Assembly: GCF_019334315.1 (NCBI RefSeq)
Contig: NZ_JAHWGL010000007.1
Coordinates: 1 to 64,000 of the forward strand
DNA from: Hymenobacter profundi
GTDB taxonomy: Bacteria; Bacteroidota; Bacteroidia; Cytophagales; Hymenobacteraceae
Direction: 5' to 3'
DNA: 64,000 nucleotides
The translations under genes and the position numbers were made by a program. A model generated the notes under the pieces. The model was given only the letters and a program-made list of their open reading frames with translations. It was not told where the DNA came from and ran no database searches. Position 1 is the stretch's first letter; every line of letters begins with the position of its first letter. Of the stretch, positions 1 to 10,863 are shown piece after piece.

Positions 1-1079
1 AATTGCTGGGTGTCCGTCTGGTCGTCTACGGCTGCACCGATAGCACCGAATAACGCCCCATACAGCAAGTAGCCACCTAGGAAATAGGCCACAAAACCGA
101 ACAGAATCGTACCAATCGGCAAATCACCCAGTACCTTGAAAATCCCCAAACGGTCCGTGGTGGCTGCTTGCTGGATGGCAGTAGGGTCGTTGTCGGACTG
201 CGCGGCGGCCGGGGTAGCGGCCGACGCGGTGCCGCTGGTCGTGGTTTGGGCACTGGTAGCGGCTACCTCGGTCTTAGCCGGCTCCAATTTGTCCAGCACC
301 AATGCCCCAACGGCCACTGACACGCCCCACGACAGCACACCCCACAGCAAAAACTGCGTGAGGCCTACGGCCGCAATGCCAACAATCTTGCCCATCATCA
401 ACTGAAACGGCTTCACCGACGACAGCATCACCTCCATAATCCGGCTCGATTTCTCCTCCCCTACCCCGCGCATAACCTGCACGCCGTAGATGAAGATGAA
501 CATGTAAATCAGGAGCGCCAAGGCGTAGGAAATGCCCGAAGTAGCCAGCGCATTGCTGCTTTTCTCCTTGCCCGCTTCATCCAGATTGATGCTGGCCACG
601 TCTACGGAAGACCGTAGCGCGTCCAGCTTTTCTTGTGATATGCCGGCTCCACGCAGCTTTTCCTCGGCTAGTATTTTGTCCAGCGCGTCTTCCACGGCCT
701 TTTGTTTGCGCAGGCTCACGTTGCCTTTCGCATACAACTGAATGCCTGTGTTTTGCTCCGGCGTGATGGTAGCTGGCAGGTAGAGCAGCCCCCCATCATC
801 CGATTTGCGGTACTCGCTCTTGGCCTGCTCCAACGGCCCTTGCACCGGAATAAATTGCATCCGCTCCGTCGATTTCAGGCGAGCGGCCAGCTGGGCCGGG
901 CTTTGGTCCAGCACCCGCACTACGTCAATATCGTCGTTATCTGCCATAGCTACTTTGGCTATCAAAAAGCCAAAACCAGCAAATAGCACCGGCACCAGCA
1001 GGGTCAGAACCAGGAAGCTTTTCTTCCGGACGCGGGTCAAGTATTCGCGCTGTGCGACCAACCAAAATTTCGATTCCAT
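1..1079 (-). CDS. ABC-2 type transporter permease (NatB-like), C-terminus cut by window edge
   Basis: About 359 residues are visible from the ATG at 1079 and the frame runs off the left edge. The protein starts MESKFWLVAQREYLTRVRKKSF, followed by one hydrophobic segment (about residues 20-45), a large extracytoplasmic domain, then further membrane segments including YGVQVMRGVGEEKSSRIMEV, typical of NatB/ABC-2 permeases. A low-complexity Ala/Thr/Pro-rich loop sits between later membrane segments. It lies 15 bases downstream of the ATPase gene on the same strand, so the two very likely form one exporter. Family recognition is firm; the substrate (Na+ export is known for NatAB) is unknown. Confidence 0.85.
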   Translation of the reverse strand, partial: MESKFWLVAQREYLTRVRKKSFLVLTLLVPVLFAGFGFLIAKVAMADNDDIDVVRVLDQSPAQLAARLKSTERMQFIPVQGPLEQAKSEYRKSDDGGLLYLPATITPEQNTGIQLYAKGNVSLRKQKAVEDALDKILAEEKLRGAGISQEKLDALRSSVDVASINLDEAGKEKSSNALATSGISYALALLIYMFIFIYGVQVMRGVGEEKSSRIMEVMLSSVKPFQLMMGKIVGIAAVGLTQFLLWGVLSWGVSVAVGALVLDKLEPAKTEVAATSAQTTTSGTASAATPAAAQSDNDPTAIQQAATTDRLGIFKVLGDLPIGTILFGFVAYFLGGYLLYGALFGAIGAAVDDQTDTQQ

Positions 1080-1094
1080 TCTAGTAACAGTAAG

Positions 1095-2093
1095 TTAGTT
1101 GCGGCTTTCTTCAAGCTCCACCAGCGTTTCGGGCATGGTTTCGCGCACGCGCCGAATAAAGATTTCGTTGATGCTCGGAATCTGCTCCCGAAAAGCGTGC
1201 ACCTCCACATTGCCGATAAGGTAGCGCAACAAGTCGTTGGGCGTGGTGCCGGCGTGCAGTCGGATGCGGTCCTGGAAGAAGCCGTTTTCGCGCTCTTTGT
1301 GCTCCAGCACCTCAAAATCGGGGTGCAACACCATCAATCGGCCCTTGCCCTCTACCACGTAGGTTTGAGTCTTGAAAGCGTCGCGGATGTCGGAAACGGT
1401 GCCATCCAGCACCTTGCGCGAGCGGTTGATCAGGGCAATGCTGTCGCACATTTCCTCCACCGACTCCATGCGGTGGGTAGAGAAAATAATGGTAGCTCCG
1501 CGCTGGCGCAGTTCCAGAATTTCGTCTTTGATGAGGTTGGCATTGATAGGGTCGAAACCGGAGAACGGCTCATCGAGGATAATCAAAGACGGCTCGTGCA
1601 GTACCGTGGCAATAAACTGCACTTTCTGCTGCATGCCCTTGCTCAGGTCTTCCACGTTTTTATCGGCCCAGGGCTTGATATCGAAGCGCGTCAGCCAGTT
1701 CTTGATGCGCTGCGTGGCATCGGCCCTGCTCAGGCCGCGCAGGCGGGCCAGGTAGAGCAGTTGCTCGCCTACCTTCATCTTCTTGTAGAGGCCGCGCTCC
1801 TCGGGTAAGTAGCCAATCTGGGCAATGTGCTCGGGGTTCAGCTTCTGCCCCCGAAACCGGATTTCTCCTTCGTCGGCGGCCGTAATCTGCGTGATAATGC
1901 GAATAAGCGAGGTTTTGCCCGCACCATTGGGGCCCAGCAGCCCGAAGATGCTACCCTCTGGGATGGCCAAGCTCACGCCATCCAGTGCTGTGTGCTGGGC
2001 GTAGGTCTTGCGTACGTTCAGCGCTTCAAGTATAGGTTGCACAAGTAGAAAGGGAAAAGGTTGACGTCGTAATATAGTGGGTTTACTATTCAC
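1095..2093 (-). CDS. ABC transporter ATP-binding protein (NatA-like)
   Basis: 332 residues. Walker A GPNGAGKTS lies near residues 54-62, the signature LSKGMQQKVQ near 149, and Walker B LIILDEPFSGFDP near 170 with a following H-loop STHRME. A C-terminal domain of about 100 residues follows, as in NatA/YhaQ-type ATPases. It pairs with the permease immediately downstream. The start is uncertain: GTG at 2093 overlaps the stop of the upstream gene by 8 bases, which suggests coupling, but an in-frame GTG at about 2039 would give a start nearer the usual ABC domain boundary (QPILEALNVRKTY). The role is ATP-driven export of an unknown substrate at the inner membrane. Confidence 0.88.
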   Translation of the reverse strand: MNSKPTILRRQPFPFLLVQPILEALNVRKTYAQHTALDGVSLAIPEGSIFGLLGPNGAGKTSLIRIITQITAADEGEIRFRGQKLNPEHIAQIGYLPEERGLYKKMKVGEQLLYLARLRGLSRADATQRIKNWLTRFDIKPWADKNVEDLSKGMQQKVQFIATVLHEPSLIILDEPFSGFDPINANLIKDEILELRQRGATIIFSTHRMESVEEMCDSIALINRSRKVLDGTVSDIRDAFKTQTYVVEGKGRLMVLHPDFEVLEHKERENGFFQDRIRLHAGTTPNDLLRYLIGNVEVHAFREQIPSINEIFIRRVRETMPETLVELEESRN

Positions 2094-2712
2094 TATGGTT
2101 TAACTCTCGCAGGGTAGCTTCCAGACGGTCGAGATGGCGGCCGTACAGATCTTGCAGCATCTGGCGGGCAACGCGCCGGGTGAAGCGGCTAACCACCACG
2201 GCTATTACACAACCTAGCCCTACCCCAACGAGTTGGATCAGCAACAATCGGCCGGAATACTGAGTTAGAGCCTTATACAACGCAAAGAAGAGGACGATGC
2301 CGAAGGTGCTAAACACCACCCACACACTGGAGCGGTAGGAAGCTTCTAGTATCTGCCGAATGCCTGCTACCTGCTGGGCCACGTGCGCGTGTATCGTAGC
2401 CCCTACCTCGCTCAGCCCTCGAATGCCGCTGAGCATGTGGCGGTGGTAGGAACCCAAACTCACCAGACTGATCAGAATAAGCCATATTAGCATAGTGCGC
2501 GTCTCAAGACTTTTCACATAAAAAAACCCGATGGTGCTACCCACCAGCAGCATCAAGGTGAAGCCTAATTCCCACCGGGCATTGCGCCGCAGCCGGCCAA
2601 TCGAATTTTGCTTGGTTTCCATGAGCAGTTGTTCTAAAGTTTGTGCGTTATAAGATGTGGAAGTATTAGGAGCGGACTGTTGCCAGCGCCGGCGTAGCTC
2701 ATCGAGTTCCAT
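2086..2712 (-). CDS. Small membrane protein downstream of ECF sigma factor (possible anti-sigma-like protein)
   Basis: 208 residues. An N-terminal soluble stretch (MELDELRRRWQQ) is followed by two hydrophobic segments near residues 48-85 and another two near 130-175, ending in a basic amphipathic tail. The start codon shares one base with the sigma factor's stop (TGATG), so translation is probably coupled. Position right after a sigma factor gene suggests a regulatory membrane partner, but no zinc-binding anti-sigma motif (HxxxCxxC) is visible. The function is inferred from context only. Confidence 0.7.
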   Translation of the reverse strand: MELDELRRRWQQSAPNTSTSYNAQTLEQLLMETKQNSIGRLRRNARWELGFTLMLLVGSTIGFFYVKSLETRTMLIWLILISLVSLGSYHRHMLSGIRGLSEVGATIHAHVAQQVAGIRQILEASYRSSVWVVFSTFGIVLFFALYKALTQYSGRLLLIQLVGVGLGCVIAVVVSRFTRRVARQMLQDLYGRHLDRLEATLRELNHSE

Positions 2713-3218
2713 CAGGCGGGTTGCGTTAGAAGTTGACGAAGTTTTTCCTGCACGCGGTGCATTTTCACGCGCACGTTATTTTGAGTAATACCTAGAATAT
2801 CAGCCATTTCCTCATAAGTGCGCTCTTCCAGGTAGAGCAGCACAAACGCTTTATCGACATCGGAAAGACGGTTGATGGCCTGGTACAGTTGGTGCAGATC
2901 GTCGGCATCGGGGCCGTCGACGGGAGGTAGGGGCACGTCGGGCAGCCGGTCTGTGCCGGGGTGGGCGGAGGTAGGACGGCGGCGGCGCTGGCGCAAGTCG
3001 CTGATGGCGACGTTGAGCGCCACCCGGTACAGCCACGTGCTGAGTTTCACATTGGGCCGGGGCTGATAGCGTGGCCACGCCTGCCACAGCTGTCCTACTA
3101 TTTCCTGGTACAAATCCTGTTGGTCGTCGGCAGCGGCGCAGTACAGGCGGCACACCCGCCGCAGTAAGGGCTGGTACTCGTTCAGTAGAGCCAGGAAGTC
3201 GGGTGGCGCGGCGAGCAT
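2712..3218 (-). CDS. ECF-subfamily RNA polymerase sigma factor
   Basis: 168 residues, the usual ECF size. Region 2 is seen in the helix around DQQDLYQEIVGQLWQAWPRY and STWLYRVALNVAISDLR (about residues 33-77); region 4 is the C-terminal helix-turn-helix with YEEMADILGITQNNVRVKMHRV (about 133-155). A Pro/Asp-rich linker joins them. It heads a four-gene minus-strand unit with a membrane protein and an ABC exporter, so it may control its own operon. The inverted repeat at 3223-3245 lies just upstream of the ATG. Confidence 0.93.
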   Translation of the reverse strand: MLAAPPDFLALLNEYQPLLRRVCRLYCAAADDQQDLYQEIVGQLWQAWPRYQPRPNVKLSTWLYRVALNVAISDLRQRRRRPTSAHPGTDRLPDVPLPPVDGPDADDLHQLYQAINRLSDVDKAFVLLYLEERTYEEMADILGITQNNVRVKMHRVQEKLRQLLTQPA

Positions 3219-3222
3219 AACA

Positions 3223-3245
3223 GGCGATTTACTTCATTTATCGCC
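3223..3245. repeat. Short inverted repeat upstream of sigma factor start
   Basis: Six-base arms GGCGAT and ATCGCC flank an 11-base AT-rich centre, ending 5 bases from the sigma factor ATG. It could be an operator or a 5' leader hairpin of the sigma operon. No matching site was seen elsewhere in the window, so function is speculative. Confidence 0.35.
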
Positions 3246-3316
3246 ACGTCTCCTTAATCATTACAGCTTTCCGCGAAAAAGATTTTGCAGGAAGTATGCA
3301 TAGCTAGAAAATACAA

Positions 3317-3349
3317 ATGCCCGCCTCCTACTATGTAGAAGACGGGCAT
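3317..3349 (-). terminator. Rho-independent terminator of grpE-dnaJ unit
   Basis: Arms of about 15 bases (ATGCCCG...CTAC with two G-U type mismatches) around a short loop. Read on the minus strand it is followed by a T-rich run (TTTGTATTTT). It lies 28 bases past the dnaJ stop. Confidence 0.75.
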
Positions 3350-3376
3350 CCGTAGAATTAGTGCTACTCCGTGATT

Positions 3377-4516
3377 TTACTGGAAGTACTCCTTTACTTT
3401 CTCGAAGAAGCCTTTCTCGTTTTTACCAGGGTTCGGCGTGAAATTCTGTGCGTTGCGCAGTTTTTCGAGTAGCTCGCGTTCCTCGCCGTTCACGTTCTTA
3501 GGCGTCCACACATTCAGATGAATCAGCTGGTCGCCGCGGCCGTAGCCGTTGATGTCTTTGATGCCTTTGCCACGCAGGCGCAGGATTTTGCCCGGCTGCG
3601 TGCCTGGCTCTACCTTAATTTTGACTTTGCCTTCAATGGTAGGCACCTCCAGGTTGGCACCCAGAGCCGCATCCACGAAGGAAATGTACTGCTCAAACAT
3701 GATGTTGTTGCCGTCGCGCTTCAGCAGCTCGTGCGGCTCCTCTTCAATCTGAATCAGTAAGTCGCCGGGCACGCCACCGCGCTCGGGAAAGTTGCCTTTG
3801 CCGCCCATCGAGAGCTGCATGCCTTCGGCCACACCCGCCGGAATGTTGATCGGAATAATCTCTTCCTGCAACTGGCGGCCTTCTCCGTGGCATACGTCGC
3901 ACTTGCTGGTTACCACCTTTCCCTCGCCGTGGCAGGTAGGGCAGGTAGAAGCACTCACCATCTGGCCCAGCATGGTGTTCACTACCCGCTTCACTTGGCC
4001 TTCGCCGTGGCAGGTAGCGCACTCGCGCAGGTCGGTGCCGTTTTTGGCGCCGGTGCCCGAGCAGGTGTTGCAGGCCGTGTAGCGCTTCACCTTGATTTTC
4101 TTCTCTACGCCGCTGGCTACTTCCTCCAGGTCCAGCTTTAGCTTGATGCGCAGGTTGGAGCCTTTTTTCACGCGCCGGCCACCGCCGCGCTGGCCGCCCC
4201 CGAAGAAACCCTCGAAGCCGCCCCCGCCGAAAATGTCGCCGAACTGGGAGAAAATGTCTTCCATGTTGGGGCCGCCGCCACTGGCGCCACCTACCCCCTG
4301 GTGCCCAAACCGGTCGTAGCGGGCACGCTTATCCTGGTCCGACAGCACCTCGTAGGCCTCGGCAGCCTCCTTGAACTTGTCTTCAGCCGATGGGTCGTCG
4401 GGGTTTTTATCGGGGTGATACTTGATGGCTACTTTGCGGTAGGCCTTCTTAATCTCGTCCCCCGACGCCGTTTTCACGACGCCCAGTATTTCGTAGTAAT
4501 CTCGCTTGGTTGCCAT
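3377..4516 (-). CDS. dnaJ: Chaperone protein DnaJ (Hsp40)
   Basis: 379 residues, a full-length type I Hsp40. The J domain occupies residues 1-72 with HPD at 34-36. A Gly/Phe-rich linker follows (about 75-115). Four CxxCxGxG zinc repeats are present ([32 protein letters not shown]; about 148-215), then the C-terminal substrate-binding domains. It stimulates DnaK ATPase and delivers unfolded clients. It sits 109 bases downstream of grpE on the same strand, so the two are probably co-transcribed; dnaK is not in the window. A long hairpin lies between grpE and dnaJ. Confidence 0.98.
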   Translation of the reverse strand: MATKRDYYEILGVVKTASGDEIKKAYRKVAIKYHPDKNPDDPSAEDKFKEAAEAYEVLSDQDKRARYDRFGHQGVGGASGGGPNMEDIFSQFGDIFGGGGFEGFFGGGQRGGGRRVKKGSNLRIKLKLDLEEVASGVEKKIKVKRYTACNTCSGTGAKNGTDLRECATCHGEGQVKRVVNTMLGQMVSASTCPTCHGEGKVVTSKCDVCHGEGRQLQEEIIPINIPAGVAEGMQLSMGGKGNFPERGGVPGDLLIQIEEEPHELLKRDGNNIMFEQYISFVDAALGANLEVPTIEGKVKIKVEPGTQPGKILRLRGKGIKDINGYGRGDQLIHLNVWTPKNVNGEERELLEKLRNAQNFTPNPGKNEKGFFEKVKEYFQ

Positions 4517-4561
4517 ATTTCGTTAGTCGACCGGTGCGGTTTGCGCCGCCGGCTTGTTGCC

Positions 4562-4612
4562 GCAACAGCCACAAACGGGCAGAAGGTTTCAGTGCTCGTT
4601 TGTGGCTGTTGC
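4562..4612. repeat. Perfect long hairpin between grpE and dnaJ
   Basis: At least 16 bases pair exactly (GCAACAGCCACAAACG and its complement) around a loop of about 19 bases. Read toward dnaJ there is no T-run after the stem, so it does not look like a standard terminator. It could be an mRNA processing or stability element, or a copy of an intergenic repeat. Confidence 0.7.
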
Positions 4613-4625
4613 AGATGCTCAGCAA

Positions 4626-5198
4626 TTATTGACCCAGTACTACCTTGGCGTGGCGCAACACCTTGTCGCCTAAGTAGTAGCCCTTCTCTACCTCGTCCAC
4701 TACCTTGCCTTTCAACTCCTCGCTGGGGGCCGGAATCTGGGTGATGGCCTCGTGCAGATCGGGGTCGAACGCACCGCCTTTGGTTTCCATAGGTGTCAGT
4801 CCCTTTTGTTGCAGGGTCTTCACCAATTTGTTATAAATAATGTCGATGCTCTCGCGAACAGCGGTAACGTCCGTCGAGTCTTTTGTGTAGGTATTAGCCC
4901 GCTCAAAATCGTCCATTACGGGTAGCAAAGCCACCATTAGCTCCTGACTAGCCGTCTTAAACAGTTCCTGGCGCTCCTTGGCCGTGCGACGCTTGTAGTT
5001 ATCAAACTCAGCCGCTAAGCGCAGGTATTTGTCTTTCAGTTCCGCCAGCTCCGCATCGGTTTTCGGTGCGTCATCAACTGGAGCTGTTTCTGCCGTTTCG
5101 CCAGCAGTAGTAGCTTGGTCAGCCGTCAAGTTGTCGTCCTGGGGTTGTTGCTTATCGTCAGTCATTGGATGAAATAATCGTCGGAAGGGGTTTTTCAC
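4626..5198 (-). CDS. grpE: Nucleotide exchange factor GrpE
   Basis: 190 residues. An acidic, Thr/Ala-rich N-terminus (about 1-50) leads into a long coiled coil (ELKDKYLRLAAEFDNYKRRT, about 52-75) and a C-terminal beta domain ending GYYLGDKVLRHAKVVLGQ, the conserved GrpE tail. It drives ADP release from DnaK. It precedes dnaJ on the same strand. A palindrome at 5258-5270 lies 60 bases upstream of its start. Confidence 0.97.
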   Translation of the reverse strand: MKNPFRRLFHPMTDDKQQPQDDNLTADQATTAGETAETAPVDDAPKTDAELAELKDKYLRLAAEFDNYKRRTAKERQELFKTASQELMVALLPVMDDFERANTYTKDSTDVTAVRESIDIIYNKLVKTLQQKGLTPMETKGGAFDPDLHEAITQIPAPSEELKGKVVDEVEKGYYLGDKVLRHAKVVLGQ

Positions 5199-5257
5199 TC
5201 AGTTTTAGCCAATTGGCAAGCACTCGGGCGCAAGGAGTTTGCCAAAGCGGTTTTGGC

Positions 5258-5270
5258 TGTCAGTTTGACA
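5258..5270. promoter_or_regulatory. Palindrome TGTCA-N3-TGACA upstream of grpE
   Basis: The 13-base site TGTCAGTTTGACA is a perfect inverted repeat with a 3-base centre, in the gap between divergently read grpE and the unknown gene at 5310. Its place suggests an operator or alternative promoter element for the heat-shock unit. This is inference; no second copy was seen in the window. Confidence 0.4.
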
Positions 5271-5309
5271 CAGAAATGTACCTTAGTTATTCAACTGATA
5301 ACTTACACT

Positions 5310-5888
5310 ATGCTGCAACAGCTTTTTGACTTCGTTGAGCTAAACAGAGAAGCTGGGAACGAGGATTGGAACGATACATTTGCTTATTGGCTGCTTATAC
5401 TGCACGATCCGGATCATCCCTATGCTCGCAATGCTGAAATGGCATGCAGCGCTATGTCATTTCAGTATGATGTGGAAGAACAAAGCACAGATGTATTCAG
5501 TGATGAAGAACTGATTCCGTCTGTCTTTTTACCGATAGCACCTGTAACATTAGCATTTCGCTGGGCTCCTTTTCCGGCAGCAAGTACAGCGCTGGGTCAG
5601 CCTTTGTACTCTGACAGTAACAAGGGTAAGACGCTCGCTATATTTAAGCCGACCACAGAAAACCACCTTACCGGCTTTACTACAGACAACAAACACTTCG
5701 ACTTTCTACTGCCACATGTCTGTAGCAAAGCAATCGAAACACAATCGTTGGTTCTGCTAGTTGGGGAGCCAGGTTGGGACTATACATCTGACTATCTTGA
5801 AGATGAGCCACAGATACAGGAGCGCATGCGAGAGTTGGGATTCGTCTACACGCTACGCAAGCCGCAAGATTCGCCTTCTACTACTTAG
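5310..5888 (+). CDS. Hypothetical protein
   Basis: 192 residues from the ATG at 5310 ([16 protein letters not shown]); an upstream in-frame start at 5253 would add 19 residues that do not look conserved. The protein is acidic and has no signal peptide or clear membrane segment. I do not recognise its family. It is read opposite to grpE and obgE and its 3' end overlaps that of obgE by 8 bases. Clean reading frame and moderate base composition support a real gene. Confidence 0.65.
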   Translation: MLQQLFDFVELNREAGNEDWNDTFAYWLLILHDPDHPYARNAEMACSAMSFQYDVEEQSTDVFSDEELIPSVFLPIAPVTLAFRWAPFPAASTALGQPLYSDSNKGKTLAIFKPTTENHLTGFTTDNKHFDFLLPHVCSKAIETQSLVLLVGEPGWDYTSDYLEDEPQIQERMRELGFVYTLRKPQDSPSTT

Positions 5889-6876
5889 CATGCAACTGTG
5901 CCCAAATCATATCCTTCAGCTTCTGAATATTCTTATTCGTTAGGCTGGATATGAACACCGTAGGTAAATCTGTGGGTAGCGCCTGACGAATTTCCTCTTC
6001 CAGCTCTTCATCCAGCATATCGGATTTGGTGATGGCCAGCAGGCGTTTCTTGTCCAGCAATTCGGGGTTGAATTGCTCCAATTCACCCAGCAGTACCTGG
6101 TACTCGGCGGCAATATCGGGGCTGTCGCAGCTGATCATGAACAGCAGGGTAGCGTTGCGCTCGATGTGGCGCAGGAAGCGCGTACCCAAACCTTTGCCCT
6201 CGGCGGCGCCCTCAATAATGCCCGGAATATCGGCCATCACGAAGGATTGATAGTCGCGGTAGGCTACTACACCCAGGTTAGGCACGAGGGTAGTAAAGGC
6301 GTAATCGGCAATTTTCGGGCGGGCCGCCGACACTACCGAAAGCAAAGTGCTCTTGCCAGCGTTGGGTAGGCCTACCAGGCCCACGTCGGCCAGCAGTTTC
6401 AGCTCCAGAATAATCCACTCGTCGATGCCGGGCTCGCCGGGCTGCGCGTAGGTAGGTGCCTGGTTGGTGGCCGATTTGAAGTGGTCGTTGCCAAGGCCGC
6501 CGCGGCCGCCGGGCGTTAGGATCAGGCGCTGGCCATCCTCGGTGATTTCCAGGCGCTTCTCGCCGGTTTCGGCGTCGCGGGCCACGGTGCCTAGTGGCAC
6601 CTGAATCACGATATCGTCGCCCTGGGCGCCGGTGCGTAGGTTTTCGCCGCCGTTTTCGCCTGGCTTGGCAATCAGGTGTTTCTGGTATTGCAGGTGCAGC
6701 AACGTCCAGAGTTGGGAGCTACCTTCCAAGATGATGTGGCCGCCTCGGCCACCATCGCCGCCATCGGGGCCGCCATTGGGTAGGCCCTTGGCCCGGAAGA
6801 AGTGGTGCGAACCCGCCCCGCCCCTACCCGAGCGGCAGTTGATTTTAACGTAGTCGATGAAGTTATTGGAAGCCAC
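5881..6876 (-). CDS. obgE: GTPase Obg/CgtA
   Basis: 331 residues. The Gly-rich Obg fold occupies residues 1-158 ([27 protein letters not shown]). The G domain follows with G1 GLPNAGKST (about 166-174), G3 DIPGI and G4 TKSD. The enzyme binds the large ribosomal subunit and monitors guanine nucleotide levels. It is the standard length for Bacteroidota, which lack the C-terminal OCT domain. Adenylate kinase lies upstream on the same strand, separated by a REP-like hairpin. Confidence 0.97.
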   Translation of the reverse strand: MASNNFIDYVKINCRSGRGGAGSHHFFRAKGLPNGGPDGGDGGRGGHIILEGSSQLWTLLHLQYQKHLIAKPGENGGENLRTGAQGDDIVIQVPLGTVARDAETGEKRLEITEDGQRLILTPGGRGGLGNDHFKSATNQAPTYAQPGEPGIDEWIILELKLLADVGLVGLPNAGKSTLLSVVSAARPKIADYAFTTLVPNLGVVAYRDYQSFVMADIPGIIEGAAEGKGLGTRFLRHIERNATLLFMISCDSPDIAAEYQVLLGELEQFNPELLDKKRLLAITKSDMLDEELEEEIRQALPTDLPTVFISSLTNKNIQKLKDMIWAQLHAK

Positions 6877-6961
6877 GGTTTTGAATTAAAAATTAAGAAT
6901 TAGGAATTAGGAATTATTGCATTCCACCTTCCTGATTCTTAATTGTGCTGTATAAAAAAGG

Positions 6962-7065
6962 CTGTCATCCTGAGCGCAGCGAAGGACCTTGCCACGTCAA
7001 AACGACCATCGTACCAACGACTCGTTCTCGCGTGATAAGGTCCTTCGCTGCGCTCAGGATGACAG
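6962..7065. repeat. REP-like element with 29-base perfect inverted repeat
   Basis: Arms 6962-6990 and 7037-7065 are exact reverse complements (core CCTGAGCGCAGCGAAGGACC). Spurious translation of this core gives the HPERSEGP and FAALRMT peptides that recur in many genome annotations, so I take it as a member of a widespread REP-like family. It lies between adk and obgE. The AT-rich run of AATTAGG-like units at 6885-6915 beside it is another low-complexity repeat. Confidence 0.85.
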
Positions 7066-7091
7066 AGGGTTGCGAATTTAGAATCGCAAAG

Positions 7092-7712
7092 TTACGCTTT
7101 TACTTCGTCGGTAGCCTGCTGGCTACCTTCGGAGGTAGGCTGGTGCTGATCGACTACGGCGCAGATCTGCTGGAAAATATCCTCGATAGCGCCAATGCCG
7201 TTGAGGGCATGAAATTTATGCTGACTGGCGTAATAACCGGCTACTTGCGCGGTTTCGGTGTTGTACACCTGCACACGCTTGCGGATTTTTTCCTCGTTCT
7301 GGTCGTCGGGGCGGCCGCTGGTTTTGCCGCGCTCCAGCAGGCGCTTCACCAGTTCCTGCTCGTCTACTTCCAGTGCCACCATGCACGACACATTGGTGTT
7401 GTGCTGGGCCAGCAGGGCATCGAGGCTTTCGGCCTGCGGTACGGTGCGCGGAAAGCCATCGAAGATGAAGCCATCCGATTGCACATTCTCTTTCAGGGCA
7501 CTGTCGATCATACCAATTACCACTTCATCGGGCACCAGCAGGCCTTCGTCCATCAGCTTTTTGGCCTGTAGCCCCAGCACCGTACCCTGCGCAATCTGGG
7601 CGCGGAGCAGGTCGCCGGTGGAGAGGTGCACCAGGTTGTAGTGAGCAATTAGCTTTTGGCTTTGCGTTCCTTTGCCGGCGCCGGGCGGGCCGAAGAGCAC
7701 GAGATTAAGCAT
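7092..7712 (-). CDS. adk: Adenylate kinase
   Basis: 206 residues from the ATG at 7712 (MLNLVLFGPPGAGKGTQ); the longer frame to 7781 adds an unconserved tail. The P-loop GPPGAGKGTQ is at residues 7-16, the AMP-binding STGDLLR near 34, and FDGFPRT near 84. The lid is short (GRPDDQ) without zinc cysteines. A Gln/Ser-rich C-terminal tail extends past the usual end. It interconverts ATP, ADP and AMP. It lies 87 bases downstream of hpt, so the two may share a purine-related transcript. Confidence 0.96.
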   Translation of the reverse strand: MLNLVLFGPPGAGKGTQSQKLIAHYNLVHLSTGDLLRAQIAQGTVLGLQAKKLMDEGLLVPDEVVIGMIDSALKENVQSDGFIFDGFPRTVPQAESLDALLAQHNTNVSCMVALEVDEQELVKRLLERGKTSGRPDDQNEEKIRKRVQVYNTETAQVAGYYASQHKFHALNGIGAIEDIFQQICAVVDQHQPTSEGSQQATDEVKA

Positions 7713-7799
7713 GGGTAATGGTTTCGCAGATAGTGCAGAAGGTGAAAGAAAGTGGCAAGATAGGCAATCTGCCTTCAGCAACTCCGATTAATGCAGCAA

Positions 7800-8339
7800 T
7801 TACACCGCTTTGTACACGTCGGGGTAGTTGCGGCCCAGCCCGTCGTAATCAAGCCCATAGCCCACAATAAAGTCATTGGGAATCGACAGGCCTACGTATT
7901 GCACCGCTAGCTCATGCTGCAAACATTCGGGCTTGAGAAACAACGTGGCTACCTCCAACGACGCCGGTTTTTTGGCCGCGATGGTATCCAGCAGCATCCG
8001 CATGGTGTGGCCCGTGTCCACAATATCTTCCAGGATAACCACGTGTCGATCAGTCAGTTCCTCATACAGCCCAAGTACTTCCTTAACGCTACCCGTACTG
8101 GCGGTACCCGCGTAAGACGCTACCCGAATAAACGTCACCTCGCAGTCGATGGTCACGTTTTTCAGCAAGTCGGCCGTGAACATGAACGCGCCGTTGAGCA
8201 CCGATAGAAACAGGGGCTGCTTGCCGGCGTAGTCCTGATTAAGGCGGGTAGCGAGTTGCTGAATGGCCTGTGCCAGCTCACCAGCCGACAGATAAGGAGC
8301 AAACTGCTTGTTGTGCAGCGAAATAGTTGACGTTGGCAT
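7800..8339 (-). CDS. hpt: Hypoxanthine phosphoribosyltransferase
   Basis: 179 residues. The PRPP-binding motif VVILEDIVDTGHTM lies near residues 94-107, the flexible-loop region is around FIRVASYAGTASTGSV (about 70-85), and the purine-contacting DFIVGYGLDYDGLGRN is near 155-170. The enzyme salvages hypoxanthine and guanine with PRPP. A TAnnTTTG promoter element lies 35 bases upstream. Confidence 0.95.
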   Translation of the reverse strand: MPTSTISLHNKQFAPYLSAGELAQAIQQLATRLNQDYAGKQPLFLSVLNGAFMFTADLLKNVTIDCEVTFIRVASYAGTASTGSVKEVLGLYEELTDRHVVILEDIVDTGHTMRMLLDTIAAKKPASLEVATLFLKPECLQHELAVQYVGLSIPNDFIVGYGLDYDGLGRNYPDVYKAV

Positions 8340-8373
8340 CCAGATAGAGTTGAAACCTGTGCAAATGCACGAG

Positions 8374-8381
8374 CAAAGGTA
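8374..8381 (-). promoter_or_regulatory. Predicted -7 promoter element of hpt
   Basis: TACCTTTG on the minus strand is an exact match to the Bacteroidota TAnnTTTG consensus, 35 bases before the hpt ATG. No good TTG was found at the -33 spacing, so confidence is moderate. Confidence 0.5.
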
Positions 8382-8516
8382 GGGGCTGAAGTGTTGAGTG
8401 TTGCGTTTTAAGCGTTGAATTGAAGGCCGTGTGTTATACCAAGCGACGCCGAAACACTTCTGCCAGGAGAATGAAACGGCTCCACCTGACGCTCGTTTTC
8501 AAAAAGCTTGAACGAT

Positions 8517-8594
8517 GTAGAGACGCATATTTGCGTCTCGTCGCTGAACGATTTGGGAGGCGGACGTTCAACGACGAGACGCAAATATGCGTCT

Positions 8595-8598
<4 letters not shown>
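8517..8598. repeat. Nested inverted repeat that reaches into the hppA stop codon
   Basis: Arms of 34 bases (8517-8550 and 8565-8598) pair with one mismatch. Each arm holds a smaller near-palindrome (GAGACGCATATTTGCGTCTC). The element appears to be a mobile-looking intergenic repeat. Its outermost bases at 8595-8597 form the TAG stop of hppA. Confidence 0.85.
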
Positions 8599-10832
<2,234 letters not shown>

Positions 10833-10863
10833 AGTGGGTGGAGTGAGAGGGTGGGAAGAAAAG

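Noticed and set aside
1197-1808. Plus-strand frame of 203 codons opposite the ABC ATPase gene
   Set aside because: It lies wholly inside a clearly conserved gene on the other strand and shows no recognisable domain.
4092-4319. Pro-rich plus-strand frame opposite dnaJ
   Set aside because: It is the antisense of the Gly-rich linker of DnaJ.
6945-7571. Plus-strand frame of 208 codons starting in the REP-like element
   Set aside because: Its start gives the HPERSEGP/FAALRMT artefact of the repeat, then runs antisense to adk.
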